Shown here in pieces: positions 13,821 to 22,140 of a stretch of DNA of 23,612 nt; positions within the stretch are counted from its first letter, which is position 1, and each line of letters starts with the position of its first letter. The position numbers and the translations under genes are program-made. The stretch spans positions 1 through 23,612 of the forward strand of contig JANZZB010000004.1 in the NCBI GenBank assembly GCA_026419635.1. The letters are read 5' to 3'. This DNA comes from Clostridiales bacterium. Lineage in GTDB: Bacteria > Bacillota > Clostridia > Oscillospirales > Butyricicoccaceae. The notes beneath the pieces were generated by a model that was not told the DNA's origin, made no database searches, and saw nothing but the letters and a program-made list of their open reading frames with translations.

Positions 13821-15722
13821 TTAATCCAATATATTTGCTCCGGTGTAAAGCTGAAAATACCTGCCTTTTTGTGAAAGTAAATCGTCATGGCTGCCGCGCT
13901 CAATGATCTCGCCATTTTCAATAACCATGATTGCGTCGGCATTTCGCACAGTCGAAAGCCTATGTGCTATGACAAATACGGTTCTTCCTTTCATAAGAGC
14001 GTTCATACCTTTTTCAATCAGGCGTTCTGTACGAGTATCAATGGAACTGGTTGCTTCATCCAGAATCATAACTGGAGGATTCGCAACGTTTACTCGAGCA
14101 ATTGCAATCAACTGTCTTTGCCCCTGGGATAGGTTTGCGCCGTCGCCGGTGATAACGGTGCGGTAACCGTCAGGCAAACGACTGATAAAGGAATGAGCAC
14201 TGGCGGTTTTTGCAGCCTGAATGCATTCTTCGTCGGTTGCGTCAAGTTTTCCATATCGGATATTATCCATGACTGTACCGGTAAAAAGGTGGGTATCCTG
14301 GAGCACCATTCCGAGAGATTGACGGAGACTGTCCTTTTTAATTTTTCGAACATCAATTCCGTCATAGGTAATGGTTCCTTTGGTAATATCGTAGAACCGA
14401 TTTATCAGATTTGTAATGGTTGTTTTTCCGGCACCGGTAGATCCGACAAGTGCAATTGTCTGACCCGGTTTTGCATAAAGTGAAATTTCACGCAGCACCG
14501 TTTTTTTATCATCATAGGAAAACGTTACGTTATGAAAGCGAACGTCTCCCTTTAACGGGATCAGTTCTGGTTTACCGTCAGGGCTTTCTGATTTCCAGGC
14601 CCACTGTGACGTTGCTTCATTTTGGATAGAATTGCCATCTGTATGTTCATTAATATGAGTCAGCATGATTTCGCCGCTATCTACTTCCGGTTCCTGATCC
14701 ATTACCTCAAAAACATGCTCAGCACCGGCCATAGCGGCTAATATATTATTCAGCTGGCTGGTGATTTGCGTAATCGGTTGACCAAACTGGCGAGAATATT
14801 GCAAAAAAGCGGCGAGCGATCCGACATCAAAAGATCCTGCAATGGTTAAAATGCCGCCAAAAACCGCAGTGATTGCGTAGCAGACGTTATTTAAGTTCAT
14901 CATGATCGGCATAATGATGCCAGCTAAAAAATTTGCATTTGAAGCAGTTGTGCGGAATTCCTCATTTAAGCGGTTAAATTCCGTGATTGCTTTTTCTTCA
15001 TGGCTGAAAACCTTGATTTCTTTTAACCCGCTGATTGTCTCCTCGATATACCCGTTTAAATCACCGAGAATTTTTTGCTGATTCTTAAAATACTGCCTGC
15101 TCTTTCCGCCGATCTTCACACTTAAAAACACCATAAGGGCCAAGACCATAGCCGTAATTAAAAACAGTACAGGACTTAATATGATCATCATAATAACGGA
15201 ACCGATAAAAGTCAAAACACTTGAAATAAGCTGAGTTGTACTTTGTTCAAGCATGATCTGAACATTATCAATGTCGTTTGTAAAACGGCTCATCAGTTCG
15301 CCATGAGTATGTGTATCAAAATATTTCAAAGGAAGTCGCTGCAGTTTGTCAAACAGTTCCCTGCGCATCGTGTTGGATGTTTTTTGCGCAACTTGTATTG
15401 TAAGACGGGTCTGGATATAGGAAGCAAAAATTCCTGCAACATAAATGATTGCCAAACCGGCAAGTGCCATTAAAAGCCCGTTAAAATTACCCGGAATAAT
15501 ATATTTATTTATCAACGGTTTCAGAAAGTACGATCCTGCCAACATGCTTCCCGAAGAAAGAATGAGTGTTAACACAATCGCGATAAGAGCTAACCAGTTT
15601 TTGTTAAAATAACCGAATAGACGTTTGACGGTTTGTTTTAAGTTTTTCGGTCTGCCGACTCCCATTGGCATTCCATGCGGACCCCCAGTGCCGGCAGGTC
15701 TTCTCGATGTTTGTTCGGCCAT
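13821..15722 (-). CDS. ABC exporter half-transporter, canonical ATPase subunit, 633 aa
   Basis: N-terminal transmembrane domain (six predicted spans, about 40-340) and a C-terminal nucleotide-binding domain. Walker A is GSTGAGKTT (427-435), the Q-loop VLQD, the signature LSQGQ (531-535), Walker B VMILDE with catalytic Glu556, and the H-loop His587 (VIAHRLS). The altered LSQGQ signature is typical of the TM288/BmrD-like partner of heterodimeric exporters. About 45 residues of extra linker (345-390) lie before the ATPase domain. ATG 15722 overlaps the stop of the upstream half-transporter (TAATG), so the two are coupled. The flexible start HGMPMGVGRPKN is also usual in this family. Probable multidrug or peptide export; substrate unknown. 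Confidence 0.93.
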   Translation of the reverse strand: MAEQTSRRPAGTGGPHGMPMGVGRPKNLKQTVKRLFGYFNKNWLALIAIVLTLILSSGSMLAGSYFLKPLINKYIIPGNFNGLLMALAGLAIIYVAGIFASYIQTRLTIQVAQKTSNTMRRELFDKLQRLPLKYFDTHTHGELMSRFTNDIDNVQIMLEQSTTQLISSVLTFIGSVIMMIILSPVLFLITAMVLALMVFLSVKIGGKSRQYFKNQQKILGDLNGYIEETISGLKEIKVFSHEEKAITEFNRLNEEFRTTASNANFLAGIIMPIMMNLNNVCYAITAVFGGILTIAGSFDVGSLAAFLQYSRQFGQPITQITSQLNNILAAMAGAEHVFEVMDQEPEVDSGEIMLTHINEHTDGNSIQNEATSQWAWKSESPDGKPELIPLKGDVRFHNVTFSYDDKKTVLREISLYAKPGQTIALVGSTGAGKTTITNLINRFYDITKGTITYDGIDVRKIKKDSLRQSLGMVLQDTHLFTGTVMDNIRYGKLDATDEECIQAAKTASAHSFISRLPDGYRTVITGDGANLSQGQRQLIAIARVNVANPPVMILDEATSSIDTRTERLIEKGMNALMKGRTVFVIAHRLSTVRNADAIMVIENGEIIERGSHDDLLSQKGRYFQLYTGANILD

Positions 15723-17455
15723 TACGACACCATCCCTTCCTGTTGGGATAAGCAAATTTCTTTATATACTTCATTATTTTTTAATAGTTCTTCATGTGTA
15801 CCGATGCCGCATATCTTACCGTCATCTAAAACAATTATTTTATCAGCGTCTTTTACAGAACTGATTCTCTGAGCGATAATTAAAACGGTTGTGCCGCGTA
15901 AATTTTCCCGAAAGGCTTTTCTAAGTTTTGCTTCCGTTGCCGTATCCACAGCGCTCGTACTATCGTCCAGAATCAGAATGGGAGGTTTCTTAGCCATGGC
16001 TCGGGCAATGCAAAGCCGTTGCTTTTGTCCACCGGATACATTAACTCCGCCCTGACCAAGTTCGGTATCATAACCTTCAGGAAGGCTTGTAATAAAATCA
16101 TGAGCCTGTGCATCTGAGGCGGATTTTTCGAGATCGGACTGTTTGGCGTTTTCATTTCCCCATAAAAGGTTTTCACGGATTGTACCGGAAAAAAGGACGT
16201 TTTTCTGAAGCACCATTCCGATGCTGTGACGAAGCGTTTCAAGTTTATAGTCCCGGACATTTACGCCGTCAACCAGCACTTCTCCGGAGGTTGTATCATA
16301 TAGCCGAGGTATAAGATTGACAAGCGTCGTTTTTCCGGAACCGGTTCCGCCTACAATAGCGGCAAATTCACCGGGTTCAATTACGAAATTGATATCCGAC
16401 AGAACGTTTTTTCCTTCGCCGCCGGCAACATATTTAAAGTCCACATGACAAAACTCAATCTTGCCGTTTTTTATCGGAAGATCTTTCGCATTTTCGCTGT
16501 CCTCAATATCAATATTTGTTTCTATAACTTCGACAATTCGTTTGCCGCAGGCTTCTGATCTGGCAAATAAAATAAAAATAAATGAAAACATCATAACACT
16601 GAATAAAATCTGCATCAGGTAGCTGATAAAGCTAACAAAAGCTCCTGTGCCCATTACCCCTGTTCCTACCTTGTGCCCTCCAAACCAAATAACAGCAAGC
16701 ATTGCAGAATTCATTACAAGAAGCATCAGCGGCATAACAAGGCTGATTAGATTTCCGGCTTTTAAAGAAGCCTCTGTCAAAGCATTGTTTACCTTGCTGA
16801 ATTTTAGTTTTTCGTATGCTTCTCGTACAAAGGCTTTTACTACTCTGATCGCAATTAAATTTTCCTGAATATCGCTGTTTAAACTGTCAATTCTTCTTTG
16901 CGTAGTGGTATATAAATGTTCTGCCGTTCTGATTACAAGCAGAATCCCGAAGATAAGAATCGGAATTGCTGCAAAAATAATACTGGATAGCTGCGTATTG
17001 ATACTAATTGCAAAAATCATTGCGCTGATCAACATCAGCGGGGCGCGCAGCAACATTCTGAGCATCATCATTACAGTAACCTGAAGTTGCGTTACATCGC
17101 TTGTGAGCCTTGTGACGAGCGAGCCTGTACTGAATTTGTCGATGTTGGAAAATGAAAATGCCTTAATTTTATTAAAAAGTGATTCTCGTAGATTTGCGGC
17201 GAAACCTTGGCTTGCAAGAGCCGAGAACTTCATATTTGCTACTCCGAGTGCGATGCTGATAACAGCTAATAAGACCATCAGAACACCTATACCCGCAATA
17301 AAACCGATGTTTTTATTTGGTATGCCGATATCAATGATCTTTGACATCAAAAGAGGCATCATCATTTCACAGACGACTTCTGTTGACACCAGCAAAAAGC
17401 AATAAAGCAGATATTTACTATAAGGTTTAATGTATTCGTATAATTTTTTTATCAT
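15722..17455 (-). CDS. ABC exporter half-transporter, degenerate ATPase subunit, 577 aa
   Basis: Six-span membrane domain (about 1-300) followed by an ATPase domain: Walker A GGTGSGKTT (369-377), signature VSGGQ (473-477) and Walker B ILILDD. The catalytic Glu is replaced by Asp498, and the H-loop His by Gln529 (IIAQRIS). These two changes are the known mark of the degenerate half of heterodimeric exporters (TM287/288, BmrCD, LmrCD). The next gene is the canonical half and overlaps its stop codon. The SD before ATG 17455 is weak, but the gene starts only 22 bp after marR ends, so coupled translation is likely. Confidence 0.93.
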   Translation of the reverse strand: MIKKLYEYIKPYSKYLLYCFLLVSTEVVCEMMMPLLMSKIIDIGIPNKNIGFIAGIGVLMVLLAVISIALGVANMKFSALASQGFAANLRESLFNKIKAFSFSNIDKFSTGSLVTRLTSDVTQLQVTVMMMLRMLLRAPLMLISAMIFAISINTQLSSIIFAAIPILIFGILLVIRTAEHLYTTTQRRIDSLNSDIQENLIAIRVVKAFVREAYEKLKFSKVNNALTEASLKAGNLISLVMPLMLLVMNSAMLAVIWFGGHKVGTGVMGTGAFVSFISYLMQILFSVMMFSFIFILFARSEACGKRIVEVIETNIDIEDSENAKDLPIKNGKIEFCHVDFKYVAGGEGKNVLSDINFVIEPGEFAAIVGGTGSGKTTLVNLIPRLYDTTSGEVLVDGVNVRDYKLETLRHSIGMVLQKNVLFSGTIRENLLWGNENAKQSDLEKSASDAQAHDFITSLPEGYDTELGQGGVNVSGGQKQRLCIARAMAKKPPILILDDSTSAVDTATEAKLRKAFRENLRGTTVLIIAQRISSVKDADKIIVLDDGKICGIGTHEELLKNNEVYKEICLSQQEGMVS

Positions 17456-17477
17456 AAAACACCATTACCGCTGCTAA

Positions 17478-18005
17478 TTAAATGCGGTTGCCGCTTTCAG
17501 GCTGTCGGCTGGCCAAATTGTTCGTTTTTTGTTTTACTGTCTTAAACTGTTCAGGAGGAACCACTCCCATTGCCTCCAAATTACCAATCATTCGGATATA
17601 AAAGTTCTGCAGCAGTTCTCGCTCTTTTTCGGAAAAATTACGAAAAATCTGCTCATCTATTCCGCTGACAGCCTCTTCACAATCCGTTAAAAGCTTGTAT
17701 CCTTTTTCCGTTAACGTAATTTTATTTCGCCTAAGGTCATCAGCGTCGCCAATTTTTTTGATTAGACCTGCTTTTTCCATACGTTTTATGGATATGGCAA
17801 CGGTGGGGGGCGCAATACCGATTCTTCGCGCAATTTCAATCTGTGTTGCACACATCCCGGGTATTTCGTGCTTTAACGACATTAGGATAGAAGGGTGACT
17901 TGCCTCGTTAAGCCCTCTTGTTTGAAATTCGGTTCTTAAGCACTTATGATGCATTCGATCAAAAACTCGTAAAAGTTTTTGCAAAGATGCAAGATCATTT
18001 TGCAT
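17478..18005 (-). CDS. MarR-family transcriptional regulator, 175 aa
   Basis: Winged helix-turn-helix regulator: ATQIEIARRIGIAPPTVAISIKRMEKAGLI is the recognition region (about 53-82) and DADDLRRNKITLTEKG is the wing with the typical DxR motif. It is first in an operon with the two ABC half-transporters, the usual place for a regulator that represses export genes until a ligand binds. ATG 18005 is preceded by AAGGAGA. The C-terminal 25 residues (QFKTVKQKTNNLASRQPESG) extend beyond the usual family end and look unstructured. Inverted repeats just behind the -10 box suggest it represses its own operon. Confidence 0.92.
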   Translation of the reverse strand: MQNDLASLQKLLRVFDRMHHKCLRTEFQTRGLNEASHPSILMSLKHEIPGMCATQIEIARRIGIAPPTVAISIKRMEKAGLIKKIGDADDLRRNKITLTEKGYKLLTDCEEAVSGIDEQIFRNFSEKERELLQNFYIRMIGNLEAMGVVPPEQFKTVKQKTNNLASRQPESGNRI

Positions 18006-18029
18006 ACGTACTTTTCTCCTTTGTTTTAT

Positions 18030-18058
18030 GGCTAATGATTAGTCGGCTAACAAATTAG
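18030..18058 (-). promoter_or_regulatory. Probable MarR operator
   Basis: CTAATGATTAG (18032-18042) is a perfect 5-1-5 inverted repeat. A second CTAA-N4-TTAG lies at 18047-18058, and GGCTAA recurs at 18030 and 18045. Both fall between the -10 box and the SD, where bound MarR would block transcription. Assignment to this MarR is inference from position. Confidence 0.6.
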
Positions 18059-18059
18059 A

Positions 18060-18088
18060 ATTATAAAACAAAGATGAAAAGATGTCAA
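18060..18088 (-). promoter_or_regulatory. Promoter of the marR-ABC operon, perfect sigma-A consensus
   Basis: On the minus strand, TTGACA (18088-18083), exactly 17 bp, then TATAAT (18065-18060). Such a perfect match implies strong transcription that needs tight repression. Confidence 0.9.
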
Positions 18089-18172
18089 TGATATTAGTTT
18101 AATCATTTTCGGAAAATCATGGAATCTGGAAATAGTTTTGCACGATGCAAAAAAAATATGTTATAGAACATG

Positions 18173-18206
18173 AAAAAAAGACCGGTCACCAGTGTCTTAA
18201 ACCGGT
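18173..18206 (-). terminator. Terminator of the S1-domain gene
   Basis: ACCGGT at 18206-18201 pairs with ACCGGT at 18186-18181 around a 14-nt loop and is followed on the minus strand by C and a run of seven T. The same bases can also form a stem ending in T on the plus strand. Confidence 0.6.
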
Positions 18207-18245
18207 AAGGGGCCTTTTTTACAGAAATACTAATTAAAATTAAAA

Positions 18246-19178
18246 CTAAAATATCGTTTCAACAGTTTTTGACAGGCAGCCTTCCGGTGTATATATCCAT
18301 CGATCTATACGGGCTCCTTGTATAAAGTATTTAAGTGGCGTACGCGGCGGAGCTTCATGAAACGAATCAATAATTAAAAGTTTTATCTTCATACGTTCGG
18401 GTATAATGGATTTAATAAAAACTGAAACTAACTGTCCCTCAGTTAGCCCTTCCTTTTTTTCTGCAAGGCCGGATAAATTGGGAGAAAGTTCAACGAAAAT
18501 ACCGTATTCTTCAATACCGCGAATGATGCCTCGAACCGTTTCGCCGGCGGAAAATGCGGATGCGTTTTGTTCCCAGGTACCGAGTAACTCCCGGTGGGTA
18601 AGTGATATGCGGCGAAGCGTAAGATCTTTGGAAAGCACTGCGGCATAAATGTCCTGTCCTGCCTCAAAACGTTCCGACGGATGGGAAATACGAGAGACGG
18701 AGATGTTTTCAATGCCGATTAAGGATGTATTACCGCAACCGATATCTACAAATGCACCAAAAGGCTCAAGATGTGTAACGCGTGCGCTTATAATATCTCC
18801 GGTATTAAGAGTTGCCATAAAATAATTCAGTGCTTCTTCCTGAGCAGCCTTGCGCGACAGGATTGCCTGCGGTTTGCCATTTACGGCCTCTATGCTGACA
18901 ACTTTAAAACAAACTGGCCGCCCTACTCTTGAAATAACAGCTATTTCACGTGTTGTTCCGCTTGATATGCCGATAGCCGCTTCGCTTCTTGGAATCATCC
19001 CTGAAATTCCTCCAAGATCAACCATTAAATTGTGCGAAGCATCGCAAACGACAGCTCTCGCCTCCAGAATAATACCATCCGTCATTGCCTTTTCAAGGCC
19101 GTTTATTGAAGATATGTAAGCCAAGTTTTCTTCTGTGCCAATCAGAATTCCTTCCGGCAGATACTGTCTCTGCGGCAT
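18246..19178 (-). CDS. S1-domain RNA-binding protein, 310 aa
   Basis: Three S1/OB-fold repeats are visible at about 35-100, 115-185 and 202-262. The middle one is most typical (GDIISARVTHLEPFGAFVDIG...GIENIS); the third has VRGIIRGIEEYGIFVELSPNLSGLAE. It is shorter than ribosomal protein S1 and lacks other domains, so it is probably a clostridial S1-like translation or RNA-handling protein rather than rpsA itself. ATG 19178 is chosen because AAGGAGGG (19192-19185) is well spaced; an upstream ATG at 19196 overlaps that SD. The frame is also open to 19274 without family similarity. It is divergent from the DUF951 gene. Confidence 0.85.
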   Translation of the reverse strand: MPQRQYLPEGILIGTEENLAYISSINGLEKAMTDGIILEARAVVCDASHNLMVDLGGISGMIPRSEAAIGISSGTTREIAVISRVGRPVCFKVVSIEAVNGKPQAILSRKAAQEEALNYFMATLNTGDIISARVTHLEPFGAFVDIGCGNTSLIGIENISVSRISHPSERFEAGQDIYAAVLSKDLTLRRISLTHRELLGTWEQNASAFSAGETVRGIIRGIEEYGIFVELSPNLSGLAEKKEGLTEGQLVSVFIKSIIPERMKIKLLIIDSFHEAPPRTPLKYFIQGARIDRWIYTPEGCLSKTVETIF

Positions 19179-19349
19179 CTGACGCCCTCCTTGCATTTTC
19201 TGTAATCCGGGTTTCCGAATGCTGCCATGGCGGCGGCAGCGTAAACAGGAAAACGGTATTACAAATATATGCAAATATGAACGGTGACTTGCTGAAAAAT
19301 ATTGCGGATTTAAAAGTATTATCTTAAAGATGCAAGAGTTACGAAATTA

Positions 19350-19358
19350 TGGTAAAAT
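19350..19358 (+). promoter_or_regulatory. Possible extended -10 promoter for DUF951-udp
   Basis: TGGTAAAAT combines a TGn extension with a good -10 box, 89 bp ahead of the DUF951 start. No convincing -35 box is seen, so this is tentative. Confidence 0.4.
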
Positions 19359-19446
19359 AGTGAATAGATTTTCGTATAAAAAGCCGGACAGCATGGCTTC
19401 GAATATCAGTAAAATTAGACGAATTCATTTGAAATGGGGGACCAGC

Positions 19447-19644
19447 ATGGATGTCAAAATCGGCGATATCCTTGTTATGAAAAAAAAGCACCCGTGCGGT
19501 TCGGACCGCTGGCGGGTTACAAGAATTGGTATGGATTTTAAGATGGTATGCCTTGGCTGTAACCATGAAATTATGGTTGCCAGAAGGAAAGCGGAAAAAA
19601 ACATAAAGAAAATTGAACGTGAAACGGGGAGTGAGCTTAGTTGA
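19447..19644 (+). CDS. DUF951 family small protein, 65 aa
   Basis: A conserved Firmicutes protein of unknown function, visible as MDVKIGDILVMKKKHPCGSD then RWRVTRIGMDFKMVCLGCNH and EIMVARRKAEKNIKKIERE. Cys and His residues (HPCG and CLGCNH) could bind a metal, and the compact basic fold could suit nucleic-acid binding; both are inference. ATG 19447 follows GGGGG at 19436-19440 and gives the usual length of about 65 aa; the frame is open from 19330, but the extra residues are not family-like. It directly precedes udp and the two are probably co-transcribed. Confidence 0.88.
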   Translation: MDVKIGDILVMKKKHPCGSDRWRVTRIGMDFKMVCLGCNHEIMVARRKAEKNIKKIERETGSELS

Positions 19645-19661
19645 ACGGAGAAGGCCGTAAA

Positions 19662-20399
19662 ATGCATGTTCAATTGAAAAGAGGAGAGGTCGGGGAATAT
19701 TGTATTTTGCCGGGAGACCCCGGACGGTGCGAACTGATTGCAAAAAGGTTTGAAAATCCGGTAAAAATGGCGCAAAATCGAGAGTTCATAACCTACACCG
19801 GAACCCTGCTCGGCAAACCTGTTACCGTATGCTCCACAGGCATTGGAGGACCATCGGCAGCGATCGCTGTTGAGGAACTGTGTTCACTTGGAGCACATAC
19901 ATTTATTCGAGTCGGTACCTGCGGAGGCATTTCTCTTGATGTGCAGGGAGGCGATATTGTAATTGTCACAGCCGCTGTTAGGCAGGATGGAACCAGTCGT
20001 GAATATGCACCGATTGAGTTTCCGGCAACGGCAAATTTCGAAGTGACAACAGCGCTTAAAAATGCTGCCAAAACAATGAACATAAAAAGCCATTTGGGCA
20101 TAGTACAGAGCAAGGATTCCTTTTACGGACAGCATAGTCCCGAAAGAATGCCGACGTCTTTTGAACTGACGCAGAAGTGGGAAGCATGGAAACGCCTCGG
20201 CGTTCTTGCTAGTGAAATGGAGACGTCGACTGTTTTTACGGTTTCCAGCGCACTTCGCGCGCGGGCAGGGGCCGTTTTGCTTGCGCTTTGGAATCAGGAG
20301 AGGGAAAAAGCAGCACTTAAAAATGTAGAGGCATCCGAAACAGAGATTGCTATTGATATTGCAATCGAAGCGATAAAAGAATTAATGCAAAAAGATTAA
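19662..20399 (+). CDS. udp: Uridine phosphorylase, 245 aa
   Basis: Cleaves uridine with phosphate to uracil and ribose-1-phosphate in pyrimidine salvage. Family blocks close to E. coli Udp are LPGDPGRCELIA (phosphate site), NREFITYTG, VCSTGIGGPSAAIAVEEL, FIRVGTCGGI (Arg phosphate ligand), RQDGTSREYAPIEFPA, and LASEMETST, whose Glu-Met-Glu binds ribose. Length is near the usual 250 aa. I choose ATG 19662 because GGAGAAGG (19647-19654) is ideally spaced; TTG 19641, overlapping the DUF951 stop, is possible but less likely. Substrate preference for uridine over other nucleosides is inferred from sequence likeness only. Confidence 0.88.
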   Translation: MHVQLKRGEVGEYCILPGDPGRCELIAKRFENPVKMAQNREFITYTGTLLGKPVTVCSTGIGGPSAAIAVEELCSLGAHTFIRVGTCGGISLDVQGGDIVIVTAAVRQDGTSREYAPIEFPATANFEVTTALKNAAKTMNIKSHLGIVQSKDSFYGQHSPERMPTSFELTQKWEAWKRLGVLASEMETSTVFTVSSALRARAGAVLLALWNQEREKAALKNVEASETEIAIDIAIEAIKELMQKD

Positions 20400-20416
20400 A
20401 TTTAAAAATATTTAGC

Positions 20417-20508
20417 GATTGTTAAAGGGGAAACCCCTAAACGTAGATTTGCCAGAAAGCGGACATGTGCCGCCGTAAAGAGAGTCTTGAATTTCCCAAG
20501 GACAAAAA
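20417..20508 (-). repeat. Degenerate partial copy C of the hairpin repeat, inverted
   Basis: Read on the minus strand it has TTTTTGTCC, then GGCGGCACATGTCCG, then GGGGTTTCCCCTTTAACAATC, in the same order as the second half of copy B. The first hairpins of the repeat are absent; a terminator stem (20509-20529) stands in their place. It is not bracketed by a second terminator. Confidence 0.7.
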
Positions 20509-20529
20509 GGGTGCGCATTTTGCGCACCC
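20504..20529 (-). terminator. Terminator between MATE gene and udp
   Basis: Arms GGGTGCGCA (20509-20517) and TGCGCACCC (20521-20529) are perfect, with five T on the minus strand (20508-20504) and TTT on the plus strand, so it can serve both converging genes. Confidence 0.85.
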
Positions 20530-20534
20530 TTTGA

Positions 20535-21887
20535 TTATATTCCCGCTGTTTTTATCCAATGGAAGCGATTGACTTTGACTAACGCGACAAAACATTTTAA
20601 GATTTGGTCCGACTTTAAGAAAAAGAAAACAACCGGGGGAGGCAGGTGGAAAACATAAGCGCAAAGGTATGAAGAAGGCAAAACGAAAAGCCACATAAAA
20701 ATAGTATCGTTAATAAATGCAAATTTGGTTTCGCCTCCGCCTGACACGATGCCGCTCAAACACCCGATCTGATAGGTTGAGCCAATAACGGTAACGGACA
20801 AAATGGTCATAAATTGCAGAGCAAGTATTTTTGTTTCTTCCGTAATATTATAAAAATCCAGTATGAGCCCTTTACATAAGAATAGTATCGTGCCGGTTAC
20901 GATTCCGATAATAAGATAAAGAAACTGCAGAGTGATCGCATATTCTTTTACGGTCTTTAATTTGCCTTCACCAATTGTTTTTGAAATTAACACGGCTGTT
21001 GCACTTGCGGAACCATAGGTGAATACGGAAAGAATCTGAAAAATAGTGGTTGCAATGCTGTTTGCTGAAATGACGGATTCGCCAAGACGACCTAAAATAG
21101 CGATCTGTACACCAATTGCAATTCCCCAGAATGCGTGGGATAAAACAACGGGAAGACCATATTTGATAAAGTTTTTCAAAAGATCTCGATCGATGGTTTT
21201 AAATACGTTAAGGCGGAATTTGATTTTCTTATCAAAGTATTTTATATAGATCATCATAATCATAAATTCAATGATGCGAGCGATGAGCGTTGCGATGGCG
21301 GAGCCCCGAATCCCGAGCCTTGGAGCACCGAAATGCCCGTAAATCAGGATATAGTTTAAGCAGATATTGATAATGAGTGTGGATGTTGAAATATAAAAGC
21401 CAATCCGCACTGTTTCCACGCTTCGAAGTGTATAGAGTAAGGTGTTTGTTATTGCGAAAAATATATATGAAAAGCAAATAATTTGTAGGTATTTTACGCC
21501 TTCAGCAATAACTGCTTCTTCATTTGTAAAAAGTGACAAGCACCAGTGTGGGAAAAAGAAAGCAATAACCCATAAACAAAGAGCGAAAATAATACAAATA
21601 CGCATACCGATGCTGGTAATTTTCTGAATCGGTTCGCATTCTTTTTTTCCCCAATACCTTGCTGCAAGAATGATCATACCGCTGCCGACGCCCATTGTGA
21701 TCATTTGCAGCATGTACTGTACCTGATTTACCAAAGCTACGCCCGATAGGGATGTTTCGTTATAGGCTCCGATCAGAACGTTGTCAGAAAGGTTGACACC
21801 AAACGATATAATGTTTTGAAGAGCAATGGTCGTAGTAAGTACGAAAAATGTTTTGTAAAATAATTTATCACGGGTAAATATTTGCAT
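20535..21887 (-). CDS. MATE family multidrug efflux transporter, 450 aa
   Basis: An integral membrane protein with about 12 predicted spans that exports cationic compounds using a Na+ or H+ gradient. Family features: an N-terminal block with IISFGVNLSDNVLIGAYNETSLSGVA, GVGSGMIILAARYWGKKE after helix 2, and the repeat of this pattern in the second half (GLPVVLSHAFWGIAIGVQIAILGRLGESVISANSIATTIFQ, ASATAVLISKTIGEG). The end KVNRFHWIKTAGI is typical, so the gene is complete. ATG 21887 is preceded by AAGGGGAAAA. A terminator-like hairpin with a T run lies between the promoter and the gene, suggesting attenuated expression. Substrate unknown. Confidence 0.92.
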   Translation of the reverse strand: MQIFTRDKLFYKTFFVLTTTIALQNIISFGVNLSDNVLIGAYNETSLSGVALVNQVQYMLQMITMGVGSGMIILAARYWGKKECEPIQKITSIGMRICIIFALCLWVIAFFFPHWCLSLFTNEEAVIAEGVKYLQIICFSYIFFAITNTLLYTLRSVETVRIGFYISTSTLIINICLNYILIYGHFGAPRLGIRGSAIATLIARIIEFMIMMIYIKYFDKKIKFRLNVFKTIDRDLLKNFIKYGLPVVLSHAFWGIAIGVQIAILGRLGESVISANSIATTIFQILSVFTYGSASATAVLISKTIGEGKLKTVKEYAITLQFLYLIIGIVTGTILFLCKGLILDFYNITEETKILALQFMTILSVTVIGSTYQIGCLSGIVSGGGETKFAFINDTIFMWLFVLPSSYLCAYVFHLPPPVVFFFLKSDQILKCFVALVKVNRFHWIKTAGI

Positions 21888-21911
21888 GTGAAGTTTTCCC
21901 CTTCAAATCAT

Positions 21912-21941
21912 AAAAAAGCCTCCTGCTAAAAGCCGGAGGCT
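21912..21941 (-). terminator. Leader terminator ahead of the MATE gene
   Basis: On the minus strand AGCCTCCGGC (21941-21932) pairs with GCAGGAGGCT (21926-21917) with one mismatch and ends in six T (21917-21912). It lies 25 bp before the ATG and downstream of a promoter, so it could control expression rather than end another gene; the upstream zinc-ribbon gene already has its own terminator at 22099. Confidence 0.75.
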
Positions 21942-21979
21942 AAAATAGCGTTGTAAATTTTATGAAGATTGACATGGAC

Positions 21980-22008
21980 AGTATAGCATTATAAGAAAAG
22001 ATAGTCCA
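21980..22008 (-). promoter_or_regulatory. Promoter of the MATE gene
   Basis: TGGACT (22008-22003), 17 bp, TATACT (21985-21980). The -35 box matches consensus at 4 of 6 positions. The predicted start lies near 21974. Confidence 0.6.
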
Positions 22009-22037
22009 GAATAAAATAGGTTTGAAAAAGATCCAGC

Positions 22038-22077
22038 TTAAGGTGAGGCGGGTCGGATTCGTCTCCCCTCAACTTAA
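22038..22077. repeat. Imperfect long inverted repeat upstream of the MATE promoter
   Basis: TTAAGGTGAGGCGG (22038-22051) faces CCTCAACTTAA (22067-22077); 10 of 11 outer positions pair. No T run follows on either strand, so it is not a clear terminator. It could be part of another dispersed repeat or an operator. Confidence 0.5.
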
Positions 22078-22098
22078 ATAAGGAATAGATAAAAATAA

Positions 22099-22132
22099 AA
22101 AATACAGCTTTATAAAAAGCTGTATTTTTTTC
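22099..22132 (-). terminator. Terminator of the zinc-ribbon gene
   Basis: AAATACAGCTTT (22099-22110) and AAAGCTGTATTT around a short loop, with T-rich tails on both strands. It lies 9 bp after the minus-strand stop codon. Confidence 0.8.
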
Positions 22133-22140
22133 AGTTTATT

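Noticed and set aside
19339..19775. Minus-strand frames of 116-134 codons over the DUF951 and udp starts
   Set aside because: They are shadows of two recognisable plus-strand genes.
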